Source: Zerene cesonia (lineage: Eukaryota; Arthropoda; Insecta; Lepidoptera; Pieridae). From it: DNA of 64,000 nt. Below the pieces are notes generated by a model. That model was not told the origin of the DNA and ran no database searches. It was given only the letters and a program-made list of their open reading frames with translations. The position numbers were made by a program, and so were the translations under genes. The stretch lies in NCBI RefSeq assembly GCF_012273895.1, contig NC_052111.1, forward strand, positions 4,340,001 to 4,404,000. Reading direction: 5' to 3'. Within the stretch, counting starts at the first letter, position 1; each line of letters opens with the position of its first letter. Positions 13,513-26,600 of this stretch are shown in pieces.

Positions 13513-16500
13513 CTGCAGCGCGTGCTTCTTTACAAGCAAGGACCATGCTGTGTCGAACGTCAGGATTGTCGTCAGCTATCGTCTCTCCAACAGCTACGAA
13601 GCGTTCTACAGCGCAAGCGACTGCGGCGCCTACACGCTGTACCGCAGCCCCGCCGGCTGCCGCCTCGCCCCTCGTTGCCACAAGGCTGCTGATCTGTTAC
13701 ATTTAAAAATTGTATCAATTGTCCTATTTGGGATTAACTCTCATTCTAAAGACAACCAACAGTTAAAGAATACCCAACTAATTGAAAACCTTTGTCATTT
13801 TAGAATCATTGTTTCAAAACTTTTAATCGACAAGAAAATTGTAATAACCTCTAACGACCCCTGACATTTTCAAGGGTTAAATTGATTGTAATCTCATATT
13901 AATTTGTATTATAATTTATATGCAAAGCGTTCTAATCACCAAGTTTTCTTTTGCTCCGACGGAATTTAACAAAACTATTATTTATTCACTTCACTGCTAA
14001 TGTCTATAAATTTCTATGTTTTCTTGTGTATTTATTGTTGTATTTTGAAACACAAATAAACATACAGTGAATTAGCAAAAAAAAAGCGCAAATTTGTTTT
14101 TCTTTCTTTAATTATACCCGTGGTCTACTAAAATACACCATTGATTAATTTCAAAACATAGGTCGGTAAGGTAAGTTTTTACCTCAATTTACAGTTTAAT
14201 AATAAAAATGTTCCTTATATAGACAACTTAATGTTCGGTGATAAATGAAATTTCTGTACCTACATAATATGAATACAAGATTTACATCAAAATGCTCTTT
14301 GTTAGAAATACGAGTTCGTAGAAAACCGAAACAAAGCGAATGTTATGATGTCTTGAAAAATAATAAGGTGTGATATAATATTTACCTCAGCTGATATGTG
14401 TTTATTCGGAAAATCAAGTAACTTTTACACGTTTGATCATCATAATAACCAACCAAAAAAAAAGGTTATTATAACAAGTTTGTCTAAGACGTAAGTCCTT
14501 ATAAAATTAAAGAAATAATTTACTTTTCTTAGTTCTTTAATTAATCTAAGNNNNNNNNNNNNNNNNNNNNNNNNNNNNNNNNNNNNNNNNNNNNNNNNNN
14601 NNNNNNNNNNNNNNNNNNNNNNNNNNNNNNNNNNNNNNNNNNNNNNNNNNNNNNNNNNNNNNNNNNNNNNNNNNNNNNNNNNNNNNNNNNNNNNNNNNNN
14701 NNNNNNNNNNNNNNNNNNNNNNNNNNNNNNNNNNNNNNNNNNNNNNNNNNNNNNNNNNNNNNNNNNNNNNNNNNNNNNNNNNNNNNNNNNNNNNNNNNNN
14801 NNNNNNNNNNNNNNNNNNNNNNNNNNNNNNNNNNNNNNNNNNNNNNNNNNNNNNNNNNNNNNNNNNNNNNNNNNNNNNNNNNNNNNNNNNNNNNNNNNNN
14901 NNNNNNNNNNNNNNNNNNNNNNNNNNNNNNNNNNNNNNNNNNNNNNNNNNNNNNNNNNNNNNNNNNNNNNNNNNNNNNNNNNNNNNNNNNNNNNNNNNNN
15001 NNNNNNNNNNNNNNNNNNNNNNNNNNNNNNNNNNNNNNNNNNNNNNNNNNNNNNNNNNNNNNNNNNNNNNNNNNNNNNNNNNNNNNNNNNNNNNNNNNNN
15101 NNNNNNNNNNNNNNNNNNNNNNNNNNNNNNNNNNNNNNNNNNNNNNNNNNNNNNNNNNNNNNNNNNNNNNNNNNNNNNNNNNNNNNNNNNNNNNNNNNNN
15201 NNNNNNNNNNNNNNNNNNNNNNNNNNNNNNNNNNNNNNNNNNNNNNNNNNNNNNNNNNNNNNNNNNNNNNNNNNNNNNNNNNNNNNNNNNNNNNNNNNNN
15301 NNNNNNNNNNNNNNNNNNNNNNNNNNNNNNNNNNNNNNNNNNNNNNNNNNNNNNNNNNNNNNNNNNNNNNNNNNNNNNNNNNNNNNNNNNNNNNNNNNNN
15401 NNNNNNNNNNNNNNNNNNNNNNNNNNNNNNNNNNNNNNNNNNNNNNNNNNNNNNNNNNNNNNNNNNNNNNNNNNNNNNNNNNNNNNNNNNNNNNNNNNNN
15501 NNNNNNNNNNNNNNNNNNNNNNNNNNNNNNNNNNNNNNNNNNNNNNNNNNTTTAATTAATCTAAGATTATATAATTTGCCCATCATAAAAACACGCTAGT
15601 CGTAGGTTATTTTGCTTAATTATATTATGTAAACATTTTCTTAACTTAATTCGCCTTCTCAATTTTCGTATATCATAAGAATTATTCTAATATACATGGT
15701 TAGTACAAAATAGATTAAAATTACCAAAGATTGCAGTAAGGGTATTGAAAAAATTAATTTAAACTTAAGAAAAGATAGAAACGGGTCGTCGTCAATGTAA
15801 TTAACATTTCCAAAATAAAGTATCTAAGACGTTTAGAATGGGTACATTACACAACGGTGTCTGTTATCTCCTCACCTCTTTTTCCCTTTAGTTTTTAATA
15901 AATATGAATTTGATAATTTCTTAAATAAATCATTTAGGAGATCCATAGTAATACTTAAATTATTTTAAAAAGTTATTTGTTAATACAAAATTATAATAAA
16001 GGTTTCTCAAATAGGTAAATATCAATTTGAAGATACAAATATATTATTATGAATAATTTTTTAGAAATCTATGTTTATCTATGCTGTACTATCATATAAA
16101 GTTTTATTATTAAAATGTAAACAACCGTTACATCGATAAGTTTTGTTTACGCAAAATGGTTGAAAATTATAATAAGTGAATATAATGTAAAAGTAAGTGT
16201 AAAATTATCATTTCAGTATCATTGTTATTAGTATATTTGTTAAGAGTACATTACCAGTAATAAAAATGCACAAATTCACGATCAAATAAAAAATGTTTAA
16301 TATTCAAATGAGAATCGTATCGATTTAAAGAATATTTAATAAATAATGGAAATTCTAATATCCAAGAGAGCGAGACGGTTTGGCGTCGCAAGACCTACGC
16401 TTACGTAGCCGTCGGCCCGGGAACGGAGGAGGCCGCGATTTTCATTCAAGGTCGTTCTTGCACGCGAGGTTTTGCACTAACTACTTGTTGAATGAGTACC

Positions 16501-17365
16501 TTCGAAGCCCCAGACTTGGTCGTGCACGAAATGATTCAGCACATGAACAGCTGACTCTTTTTGCAATCGCAACTTACCTGCGGCTCCCTGCAGGTATATT
16601 CATCGTCATCGGAGAGCGCGTCCATCTCGCAGGTGTGCTGGTGGAGGCAGCGCGCTGGGCGGCGCGCTGTCGCGGACGCGCGCACGTGTTCCGCGGCGGT
16701 GGCGTGTCGCACCGCACCGCGCCGCTCTGCCTGCGTCCGCCACGGCACTGCCGGACCCCGAGCATCGATCCGCTGCCTCCGTCGCCACCCCGCTTACGCC
16801 CGCCCTCAACGTAGCCCACGTGGTCGCCCGCCTCTCTTTGTTACCGTACGATAGTGCCTTATCAATCCCCCTTATCCAATATTGGTACATTTCGTTTCGT
16901 AATAAATAAAATTCCGTCCAGTCAATGATACGTAATAAAACAATCTACAAATACTTCTAATATAACAAATATAGAGGAGGTTTTCAAATTTTCCGCTAGA
17001 GAAAATCACATCGACTGCGACGGCGCGAACGTATGCAACAGATGTTCCGCGAGCGGGAAATCTGACTTTGACGTGACAGCTCGGTGGATTGACGCTAACG
17101 AATCTAAAAATAACGTTACGACTGCAGACAGTGCGTAAGAGCGGCGATAATCGTCAGTGCGGCGAGAATCTGACGTAGGTCGTGCATCGTAGCTTCATAG
17201 TTTACGAGCGTAGTGTCAGGCTTCAACGAATCGAGTCTATAGAAGTTTGCAAAGCATGCGTGTTTGGCGTACCTGCTTGACGAGTGGGAGTAGCGTTCTC
17301 TCGACGGAGTGTGTTTTTATTTGCGTGAGATAGACGTCGAAGTCGGGCAAGCCGGCGGCCGCCAT
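13513..17365 (-). CDS. alpha-Catulin: Alpha-catulin, N-terminal part (gene runs off the left edge)
   Basis: Two exons are visible: 17365-17273 (31 codons) and 13693-13513 (60 codons plus one base). They join in phase 0 through a GT donor after LPLVKQ and a TGTAACAG acceptor before ISSLVATRGE. The first exon carries IKTHSVERTLLPLVKQ. The second carries VQRVGAAVACAVERFVAVGE and a segment ending ACKEARAAG. Both match the N-terminal alpha-catenin/vinculin-like fold of alpha-catulin (CTNNAL1), a cytoplasmic relative of alpha-catenin linked to Rho and dystrophin-complex signalling. The start ATG sits in CCAGCCATGGCGG, a strong context, in a GC-rich island. The second exon ends inside a codon, so more than 85% of the usual protein lies beyond, presumably left of this window. 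The first intron contains a 1000-N gap. Identity is quite secure; the missing exons are not seen. Confidence 0.85.
14551..15550. other. Assembly gap, 1000 N
   Basis: Exactly 1000 N lie in intron 1 of alpha-catulin. The 15 bases before it (TTTAATTAATCTAAG, ending at 14550) are identical to the 15 bases after it (15551-15565), so the flanking contigs may simply overlap and the gap may be artificial. The long frame across the gap is an artefact. Confidence 0.95.
15551..16577. other. Intron 1 of alpha-catulin, AT-rich
   Basis: No exon is recognised between the gap and the GC-rich island. AT content falls sharply from about 16370 onward, where the candidate alternative promoter and exon begin. 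Confidence 0.4.
16578..16625 (-). CDS. alpha-Catulin: Candidate alternative first exon of alpha-catulin
   Basis: On the minus strand an ATG at 16625 opens 16 codons, MDALSDDDEYTCREPQ, ending exactly at a strong donor (CAG then GTAAGTT, 16577). The exon ends in phase 0, the same phase as the main first exon, and could therefore splice directly to the ISSLV exon at 13693. It is preceded by a GC-rich island (16590-16830). It could not be an ordinary internal exon between the two main exons without breaking the conserved LPLV(K/S)Q-I junction. The resulting isoform would lack the 31-residue canonical start and carry an acidic one instead. The frame stays open upstream to 16748, so the start could be earlier. 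This is a prediction from signals only. Confidence 0.5.
16626..17235 (-). promoter_or_regulatory. GC-rich CpG-bearing promoter-like region
   Basis: This stretch is strikingly rich in G+C and CpG compared with its surroundings. It lies immediately upstream, in minus-strand sense, of the alternative alpha-catulin exon and downstream of the main first exon. It contains TGACGTGACA, a CRE-like text, near 17070. The several overlapping long frames seen in 16380-16890 on both strands are what a GC-rich, stop-poor sequence gives by chance. Confidence 0.4.
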
Positions 17366-17520
17366 GGCTGGCGGCTGGCGCGGGCGCGACTGCGCGGGCG
17401 CGCGGCGGCCATTGGTCGCGCCGACACTGGCGCCGCGTCGCCGCGCGCCGTGCGCCGTAAACACGTTACACGGCTACGGGATTGCGTGTTCACGCATACT
17501 CTTGCGGGGATATAAAACTT
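17366..17520 (-). promoter_or_regulatory. 5' leader and promoter of alpha-catulin
   Basis: This is a GC-rich island directly upstream of the alpha-catulin ATG. An in-frame upstream ATG at 17464 would add 33 Arg/Ala-rich residues without any resemblance to the family, so I take it as leader sequence. No clear TATA box or initiator could be assigned. Confidence 0.4.
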
Positions 17521-17546
17521 TTCCAGCTTTGCGTGTTATGTTTTGA

Positions 17547-18557
17547 TTGAGAATGCCAATTATAAACGCAAACGTGGGTATTTTTGTTACATTATAACGC
17601 TTTATTTTCATGGGCTATTAGTCGATGCCAATATATTATGTAGGTTGAATTTGATACGGTGAGAATGCAAGGTAAATGAAACTCCATTTTCTCAATAAAA
17701 TTTATTGATCACATATGTATTTAACACTTAAGATAAAATTATTCATCAATAATTCCTTACAATAATCATTGGCACATTATCACAAAACTTGTCAATGATC
17801 AGCTAAAAAATAAAATTCAGATATTATAAGATAGTACAAGAGTGAAATAATATATAAAGAACTAGTATTTGCAATTACTTTTAATAGCTTAAATATAAAT
17901 TAGTTATAGGCAATAATTTGATTTTACTTATCACATACTAAATATTAATTTCAACGATGATGCGTATCTTTAATATGGATATGACAATCAGCAATCGCAG
18001 AAAAAAACACGCTACAAAAATATTTCTAAATAAACAAATATATGCACGTATGTGAAAAATAAATTAATAAAGGTATATTTTTAAACATTATATGTAGGTA
18101 TCAAATGTTACAACACACTCTCATATTCAAAATATCTTAGTGCTAATCAATTCATAGTGATTTTAATGCTAGTAGCTATTCTTACAAATAAAGTACACTT
18201 TGGTAATCATTTCTAAATTAAATTATCAATTATATTTTATAAGTACATTGAGACCATAATTTTATTCGAATATTATTTAGTCCAGTTACAAAAGATTCCT
18301 TGATTTTAAGTATTTGAATTGACAGTTAGTTAAAGTACAGCTTATTTTTTGCAATTAATTTATATTAAAACCAATTTTAAAGAAAACCCCAAAAATAATT
18401 AATAACTAGAAGTGCTATCTGGCATTATTTTAAGATCCTCAATCCTAAAAGCATATCTACAATAGGACGGCTTTTGCATATTTCGTTCCTACATAGCTCT
18501 AAACTACAAAACTATTAGTTGAAAATGTATTTTTGACCATCTAAATTTGTATTGACT
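17547..18557 (-). other. 3' UTR and intergenic DNA after the myosin gene
   Basis: AT-rich DNA lies between the myosin stop codon (18558) and the alpha-catulin island. Both genes are on the minus strand, in head-to-tail order. Several minus-strand AATAAA-type hexamers occur (for example TTTATT on the plus strand near 18260 and 17700), so the polyadenylation site cannot be fixed. Confidence 0.4.
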
Positions 18558-21500
18558 CTAGTTATAATACACTCCCATACTTATTTGGGGTCGACGCTTG
18601 TTGTATAGTTCTTTAGAGGTATTACTATCCTGTGAACTATCAGATAGCCAAGGGCTTTGACCAGGGGAAGTTTTGACTTTCCTCTTTCTCAGACTTTCTG
18701 TTGGACCAACGGTGGGTCGAAGTAATTGTTTAAAACGAAAAGGTCCATAGTCATCGTCCGAACTAAATATGGGTTTTGCGAGCATTTCTGGTGAGTTTCT
18801 TAAGATTTTCCTCAAATCGGATTCGGGATCATAAGCTGGGCTGTAGACGGGGCGCGGGGGCGGATCGGCCTTTTGTGACTTTTTCACGAGTTCTATTATT
18901 TTGTTGCTGTAAATATAAGAACATACATTAGATACTTAAAACGACTGCAAATAATTCAGAATACAATTTAATTACAACTGAGACTTGGAATAACTATTTG
19001 ACTTTACTTTACAGTGCAAATTTACATTAAAGAAAAAAGTCGAGCGTATAATGACTTGTACATGAAGCAATAAATTTTAAACAAGAGACACTTCAGAGAT
19101 ATTTATAATTAACAATATCTTCAGGTCTTTTAAAGATAATGTTTTAGAAAATGCTTTTGTTGGAAAAGACTATGAGATGTTAAAACATCACAGAAAGGTA
19201 ACGCCACCTGCCCTACTTTCTTGTAATTTATGCATGAGCTTTAGAGCTCCAGAGAAAAGTGTCGAAAGGTTGACGTAATTACATTTTTATAAGAGTAACT
19301 TTCTCATTTTGAAAAACATAACTCAGTTTTATAGCATCGTGAGATATCTGGTGATTAAAATTTAAAAGCTACGCTAACATTCTTTACTTGATTTTTTTTT
19401 AATTCGTCTAGACTGTATTAGGAAAGCTTACGTAAACGAAATTACATATTTTGTGTACGTAAAGAAACAGTCTATCTTGGATTTTCTCACTTTGAAGGCT
19501 TACGAATATTTTTTTACAGTAAAAAAGTAATGCATATATAATATTGTATCTACTAAAAGACTTCACTAGCTACTATATACAATCGAGGGAAGAAAAAAAA
19601 AATGCTCTATGTATATTAATAAGAAATGAAGCATACCCTTGCAATATTTCCTCACTGTATGCGTGCGAAAGAACAAACACAAATTAATATCACGGCCAAT
19701 AGAATTTTATATCGCTTTCAGCATCATACCTGACTAGACCTCCACACTGCCTGTTGCAGGGCAGATTTTGCCGGTTCTGGTTATTTTGAAGTGGTTTCTC
19801 GACGCCATAATTTGGGTTTGAGGATCTGTGTTTTGTTAAAATAAATATCTATAAGACACATAGCAACCTATCAACTATATTTTTGATGGTATGAAGAAGG
19901 AATGGAAAGATGAAAAAAGATCTTACAATGAACACCACCCATTAGAATGTGCAACTCTTTGCAAATGGCTGTGAAAGTCTAGCAAACCATGAGGTTTCCG
20001 AGACTGTGACAGCCGTTATATACCTATATAGGTATATCGTTTATTAAAACCTCTTAAAGAGTGTTTGAAAGGATAAGCGTGGGAGGGAGTCTTTGTCGAT
20101 TGGTAACTATAGAATATGGAATTAGTTAAATAGTTTGATAAACTAAGAAATTATTGGTACAATAAATATCTACTTTCCTGATAGAGGCATAACTAATAAG
20201 CTATCACAATTTTTTATTTCGATAACGTGATACAAACCTTTGATTTCTGAAAAGTGCCTGATTATTATTATCATCATAAAAATCGTTATTCCATGGGATA
20301 CCGGGACTCACTAGAAATTCAGGCGACGGACTGTTCCACGTGTAAATAGACAGCATAAACAAAGTAATATGGAAATTAGTTATGAGATACGACTGTTATT
20401 ATATGATAAAACAAGCTCACAAGAAAGTTTGTAAAATCTGAAAATAGGTTGCGTCATAATTTCCTTACCTCGATAGTCTACTTGCTTCTACTTCTATTTT
20501 GGAAGGTTGTCCTCTAATGATAGCTGGGACCAGTGTGAAGCCGGGCGGAGGACGATATTCTTCGGGAGGCTTACTGACTTCATTCAAACGAATCCCGGAC
20601 TTATTACGACGAAGATTTTTGTGAATCTCCTGGTTTGTATTGTGAACCTGAAATTGAAGTATATTTAAGTAAATGCCGATATATACAAACAATTATTATT
20701 CATTATTTATGTGCTTGGCTCCTTTGTTAAATAATACTTGGAATTATATTTTTGGTAAGTGTTTCTGTTTTTGATAAACAATTGATGAAAACAATAGAAG
20801 AACGATTTGCATTACACATAGAAAAGGAAAGATTAATAAGATGTTTCTTTGTTAATTAAAACAATGTATTCTAAGAAAAGCCGTCAAATTACGAGCCAAA
20901 GAATGACTCAGCTAATTTTGTTTCTATTAGACTTTGTTCTTCGCGAGCGAGATGGGTAAAAGCGGCGCCGAAGCTGAAGCAGACATTCAAATGAGTGCCT
21001 ATTGTATGGTCAATTATATGCCGCTCTGCCGGCAAAATGTCTCGACTAGATCTCCTTCCTCTATATTGAATTTTTATACTTCAGCTATTTGCCACGTAAG
21101 TTATTGTCGTGATATAACACATTATGTTTCTAATAAAATCGCCCAGGTTTAGATAGAAAAATCAAATTCAATTCCGAAGAAAATTGAGACGATACACAGG
21201 AGTAGGTAATAGAAGTATAGTGATGATTAAAGCAGCAACATACCCGTTCAGCGAATATCTGCAGTTGCGCCGCGCGCTCGTGCACCGAGTGCGCGGGTGG
21301 GGCGGGGGAGCGGGGCACGGGCGGCGCGGGGGCGCGATGCGGCGCGGGGCCGGGGGGAGGAGGCGCGGGGTGGCGTGGCGGTGGCGGCGCCTGACCCTTC
21401 TTCAGCTTGCGACGCGTGTTGTAACCGCGGTAGTCTATGAGGGGAATTAGTATCATTTTATGAGTAATGGTTGATTTCCATTGATGCAGTACAGATACCA

Positions 21501-23689
21501 GCGACACAGGATTCCGGTGCTGGATAGTCCGTGCCAGTGTCATTGAATCAAATATACCTACGTCTACTATCACATAAGTTTCATATTGTCTTCAATTCTC
21601 ACACTTTTTCCCATATCATTATTTAAATGTGTAATAAATTACTACAATATATTAGTAGCTTTTTATATTATTGAGTAATAATTGACTAGTTTAAAATCCA
21701 ATTCAGTAGGGATTACTTAAATTATTTTTAAATTACTTTTAAATTAAAATTAAATTATACTATAGTGAGAAACAGATGGATTTGTTTTTATCAAAGATAA
21801 TAATTCATCCATGATTAGAGACATGATTTAGACTTACAAATATGAGTGTATATTGGAGACAATAATTAATAACATTGTCTATAATTAATAACAATTCTTT
21901 CACTCTGTCATTATTTAATAACAATTCCTTAACTTAAATAATAAAAAAAACTCATACTCAATGCTTTGCTGTCAACCATCTTGGCTTGGATATTTGTCAC
22001 AGTGTAAACCTAGTTTTCTACTAGTGGAAAACATTCATTTGATATCGATATTGAGGGAGTTGTGAAAAAATATTTAATTCAACATTTTGTGGCGGCCGTT
22101 ATCTTTGATCGATTTCTATACCCGATCACAACTAATTAACTTTTTAAACACTAGCACAAAACAAAACGTCATTCATCGGGTTTATCGTTCTTGCATCGGG
22201 TCAAAATATAAATGGACATGGAGTCCACATAGCGCCTTAAATCTCATTTCGGTACTATTAATTTCATCGTAATCCTGCTTCATATATCAAATTACATTAC
22301 CTCAACTCTAATGATCTGTTTCATCCATATTTCATTTGTCAAAAGCGATTAAAACATTCTTAACCCATTTATAGCATTAAAACCTGTTTCGATATCTTAA
22401 AAATGTTCATTAAATTTAGAAATGCTTTGAGTCGACTGTATATTTGTACATTATTGTTGTCTTTTATTAGCAGGAGTCTCATTAATAAGCATCGTAAACT
22501 TATAAACGAATAGTTAATGTACATATACTTACGGCTTTGAATGATTACAGCTGCCTTATCGGATAAATTCTCTTTGTTATTGCTGCTCCTGTCGTTGTTC
22601 TCATCCGAAGTCATTTGCCTGAGCACCTTTGCTTTCATCATGGCTTTGTTCTTGTTCAATAAACCTGAAACAAATCATAAAGTATGTGCAATATTTACTT
22701 TATTGTTCACTGAAGAATTATGCTATTTTGTTTCCGTGGTTGTAAGTGAAAATGCTTCTTTAAAAATGTTTATTTTCTACCAACAGTAAAACAGAAAATG
22801 ACAAGTTATAGGACAGTTCGTAAACATTGTGTAAACAATGTAATCAGTCACTTAACTTTAATACGATCCAATTTGAATGTACTTGTATATCTTTTCAACA
22901 AAATTAGCATATCTTTGATTGCCTACAATAAAGCTGAAAAAATTTTAAACAACCAAGACGATGGTACAAAGGGCGCGGTCAAATATAGTGTTTAGCAATA
23001 TTACGGGTCTACAAATTGATTTGGTGAGATCGGTAAATTTAAAGTTCCATTTGGATCTAATTCATACTAAAGTAAAATAAATATTTTTACGTATTACATA
23101 TACGTTTTTAATTATAATAAGAAGTAATCCTCTCACGGCTTAATAATTGGGATGGTTGTGTTTAAATTTGTTATGATCGTGATTGAATTACTGATGTAAT
23201 CATATAGAGGTATGTATTATATATTGAAAATAAAAATAATTCAAATTGCTAGGGCACTAGAACAGCAAACACTGTTAATTATTGTTAAATTGCTATAGCT
23301 GCAATAGTGCACGCACGTGCTTTAAATTGGGTTAAAGTGTAGTAGTGTGTATAGTTTTAAGGTGTAGTTTAATATCATTATCCAGCTACTCCACTCATAG
23401 TACGAAACATAGTAACAATTATCATACCTTGTAATTCTATAAGAATTAGACTCTCATATGACAATAACAAAGTTATTATACCTTGTTGTTTCCTATCATC
23501 CTGTTCGCGCGTAAACTCCCTGGCGAGCAGCTGGTGGCGCTCCCGCTGCAGCCGCTTGCGTGTGAGCCAGCCGCGCACGTGGCGCTGCAGCGTGAGCGCC
23601 GACACCGCGAGCTGCGCGCGCAGTCGTCGGTAGCGCTGTCGGCCGAGCCAGCCGCGCACACGCGCTTGGACTAGCACAACTTTTCTTAT
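18558..23689 (-). other. Neck and tail exons of the class III myosin
   Basis: Exon 15 (23689-23482) holds two IQ motifs (VQARVRGWLGRQ and LQRHVRGWLTRK). A third (IIQSHYRGYNTRRKLKK) is split between exons 16 and 17 after a Ser/Asn-rich spacer. Exon 17 (21434-21244) is GC-rich and encodes about 35 residues dominated by Pro and Ala. Exon 18 has a PPPGFTLVPAI segment. Exon 21 is only 18 nt. The last exon has SDDDYGPFRFKQLLRPT followed by ESLRKRK. It resembles the FRxLLRKT-type actin-binding tail motif described for vertebrate MYO3, but with Pro in place of Lys. IQ motifs bind calmodulin-type light chains. Confidence 0.75.
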
Positions 23690-26600
23690 CTGGAAGGTGA
23701 GTTCTATATTTATGCAAAGCGGTAAAGTTTCTTTGTGTGAACGCACTAATCGCAGGAACTACAATTCTTATACAAAAAATATTTCAGATTAAATAGTCTG
23801 TTTATGGAGAAAATTACACGTGAGCCGCAAAAAGTTTTTTTTTTCCCAGACACAGTGACCAAGTGAGCTGGAGGTTCGCCTGATGGTTATGTTATCATCA
23901 CCGCTCACAAACGTTTACAGAGGTAGTGTGCTTTTAAGTGATGGGATGAGAAGAAAATTATCGGAGAAAGGTGAGGAAAAGTAAACGAACGTCCGGTTCC
24001 CCCACTCATCGTACGAAACACAGTATCATTTCAATACTACTATTTCACGCCGATCTTCTGGACTTCGCTATCTTCCGCGGTGCAAACTGGTGCAAACTGG
24101 TGCGGTGCAATCTACTAACGATTTATTACACTCATTAAAAAAAAAGAAGATCGTTATAACCAAATGTATGTTTATGTATCTATAAAGTTTCCACTGCTCA
24201 TACCTCTTGTTCATAAATTCTGGCAAGAGTCTCAACATGATAATATTTGAGGAACACTTTTGATTTGCCCAGCGCCCATCCATCCATTCTCAGTCTTATT
24301 AATAATAAACGGCAAGTATCTCGATTTGGTTTGACTTCTTCATTATAACTAAATGCTAGGAATCCGTATCTGAAAAGAAACAAATTTGCAAATATTAATT
24401 ATCATGACATTTTATGATGTGTCTATATTGTCTAAAAATAATGGTATGGTCCAAATTACCTCTTCAAAAAATCATCAAAAGTTAATCTATGCGAGAATCC
24501 ATTCTGTCTTATCCTTATAGTTTCAAGTACTCCAGTGTAACGCAATTGCTTAAGAATTTTTGTTGAATCAAAATGTTTTGGAGATCTCGAATCGTTTGGT
24601 TTCAAACATCTGACGAACTGAGGTGTGCCGCTAACCATTTTCTGCAGAAGCTCCATCAAGGAATATCGGAAGTACGTTGCAACAGTCTGTTGAGCGCGGG
24701 ACTGAGACGCAAGCCCACGGCTATTGAAGCGATCCTGAAAAATTAGAAATAAACAAATTTTATACTTACGCAATGAGAATTACTAACAAATATGAATATT
24801 TTACACTCAATGTATTTCAAATGCGTTTATAAGTTATTGTGCTCTAACGAAAACTGGTTATGACGGAAAAACAATAAATATACATATGAAAATGTTTTAA
24901 AATCATGTAACTTCGAAAAAATATTTAATATAATAATATGGATTTCCAATTGAATCTTACCCGAAAATCACCAGATAGAGGGCTGTCTAAAGTTCTGGTA
25001 TCCAAGTCTCCTTGGAGCGGCGAGTACAAATTGCCAGTTTTCGTTATCGGACATTGGAATAGAAATCTTATGACATCGTATTGACTTTGCCTCATCAATT
25101 GCACAACCTCAGGTGGGAGGAAATTTCGATTCTTTTCCAAGAACCCGTCAGCTTGGTAAACAACGCGCCCGGCAAAGTGATGGATTGCGAAACAAATTGC
25201 ATCAGATTTTGGTCGCACGTAAAATTTACTCTTTATATTACGATGAAATTTTTCTGCAACATAACAATAATGAAATTAAAGTAAATTCTGCTTTTATCTA
25301 TACCTTATTTTTTTATTATTGATTAGTTATGTACATATGTTTATTAGATAAAATTTTAATTAGAATTTCTAATTTATAACCAATTACCAATAAGACTCCT
25401 GTCTGTTGATCGTGGAAATCGGCTCTCTTCATCAAGTAGCGCTAATAGGCCCATCGGTCGGGACAGAAGCATGTCCAAAACTGGTCTATTGTCTGAAAAT
25501 TCTACGAGGTCTACTGGAACGCCTTCCGCCATGTACTCTTGTTGTTCCCAAGTGAATATGTGTTGGTTGAAATAATATTGGATTTGCTCGTTTGCAATAT
25601 TTATACAGAGTTGTTCAAAGGAATTTCTTGTGAAGTTTTCGAAACCAAAAATATCTAATATGCCGATAGACAATTGGTCATTACTGTAAATAATTAGATT
25701 TTATTTCATGTAATTATAAAAACTACTGTGTATAACAAATAAAGCAATCATATATATATAACATGTATATCAAAAAATTGGCTTTATTATTAATTTTCAA
25801 GATACTACCATTAACGATGTTTCGATATTTATTAGTACAAGTTTGATTGTGCATCATACCTTTGTGGCCGATTATGGCAAAGCAGAGCATTGATTCTCTC
25901 AACAATCCTATCAAATGCTCTCGCATACAGGCCTCGTGCAGTGGCGTCTCTCGCTACCGCAGATTCGAAAGGTGAACAGTAGCGGGCGATAGTTTCCCCT
26001 TTCGTCACTACGCTGCTACTTGTTAGGCACTCCCGAAGATCTACAGTTTCCACTCCCAAAAGACAAGACGCTGAAAAGATATTGTGTTATATTGTAAGAA
26101 AAGTTTTGGTGTTAATATACATATGTCAAGTCGAGACATGCAAATAAATTATTAGAAAATTTATATTTGTTTTAACTTTTAAATGCATGTAAATGTTATT
26201 GATATTAAACTTTTAAATGCATGTAAATTTTACTGATATTTACGAAGTACTAGCTGCGTTCCGCAGTTTCACTCGTGTAATTCTGCATCCCGTAGGAATA
26301 TCGGGATAAAAAGTTACCTATCTACGTACCAAATTTCATTGCAATCGGTTCAGTAGTTTTTGCGTGAATGAGTAACAAAAATACACATACGCATGCATCC
26401 ATCCTCACAAACTTTCGCATTTATAGTAGGACTTACTGTCCGCCCCGGCGTCGCCTGTGGTACACAAATAACCTATAGCCTTCCCTAATAAATGGGCTAT
26501 CTAACACTGAACGAATTTTTCAAATCATACCAGTAGTTCCTGAGGTTAGCGCGTTGAGCCAAACAAAAAAAAACTCTTTAGCTTTATGCTATAAGTATAG

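Noticed and set aside
13487..13864. A 125-codon plus-strand frame
   Set aside because: It is antisense to the alpha-catulin exon 13693-13513, whose minus-strand reading matches the family.
14546..15586. A 346-codon open frame on the minus strand
   Set aside because: It is almost entirely made of N from the assembly gap. The same holds for the long frame across 60777-61871.
16380..16890. Several overlapping frames of 70-144 codons on both strands
   Set aside because: The region is GC-rich and stop-poor, so multiple frames stay open by chance. Only the 16-codon stretch ending at the donor 16578 has splice support.
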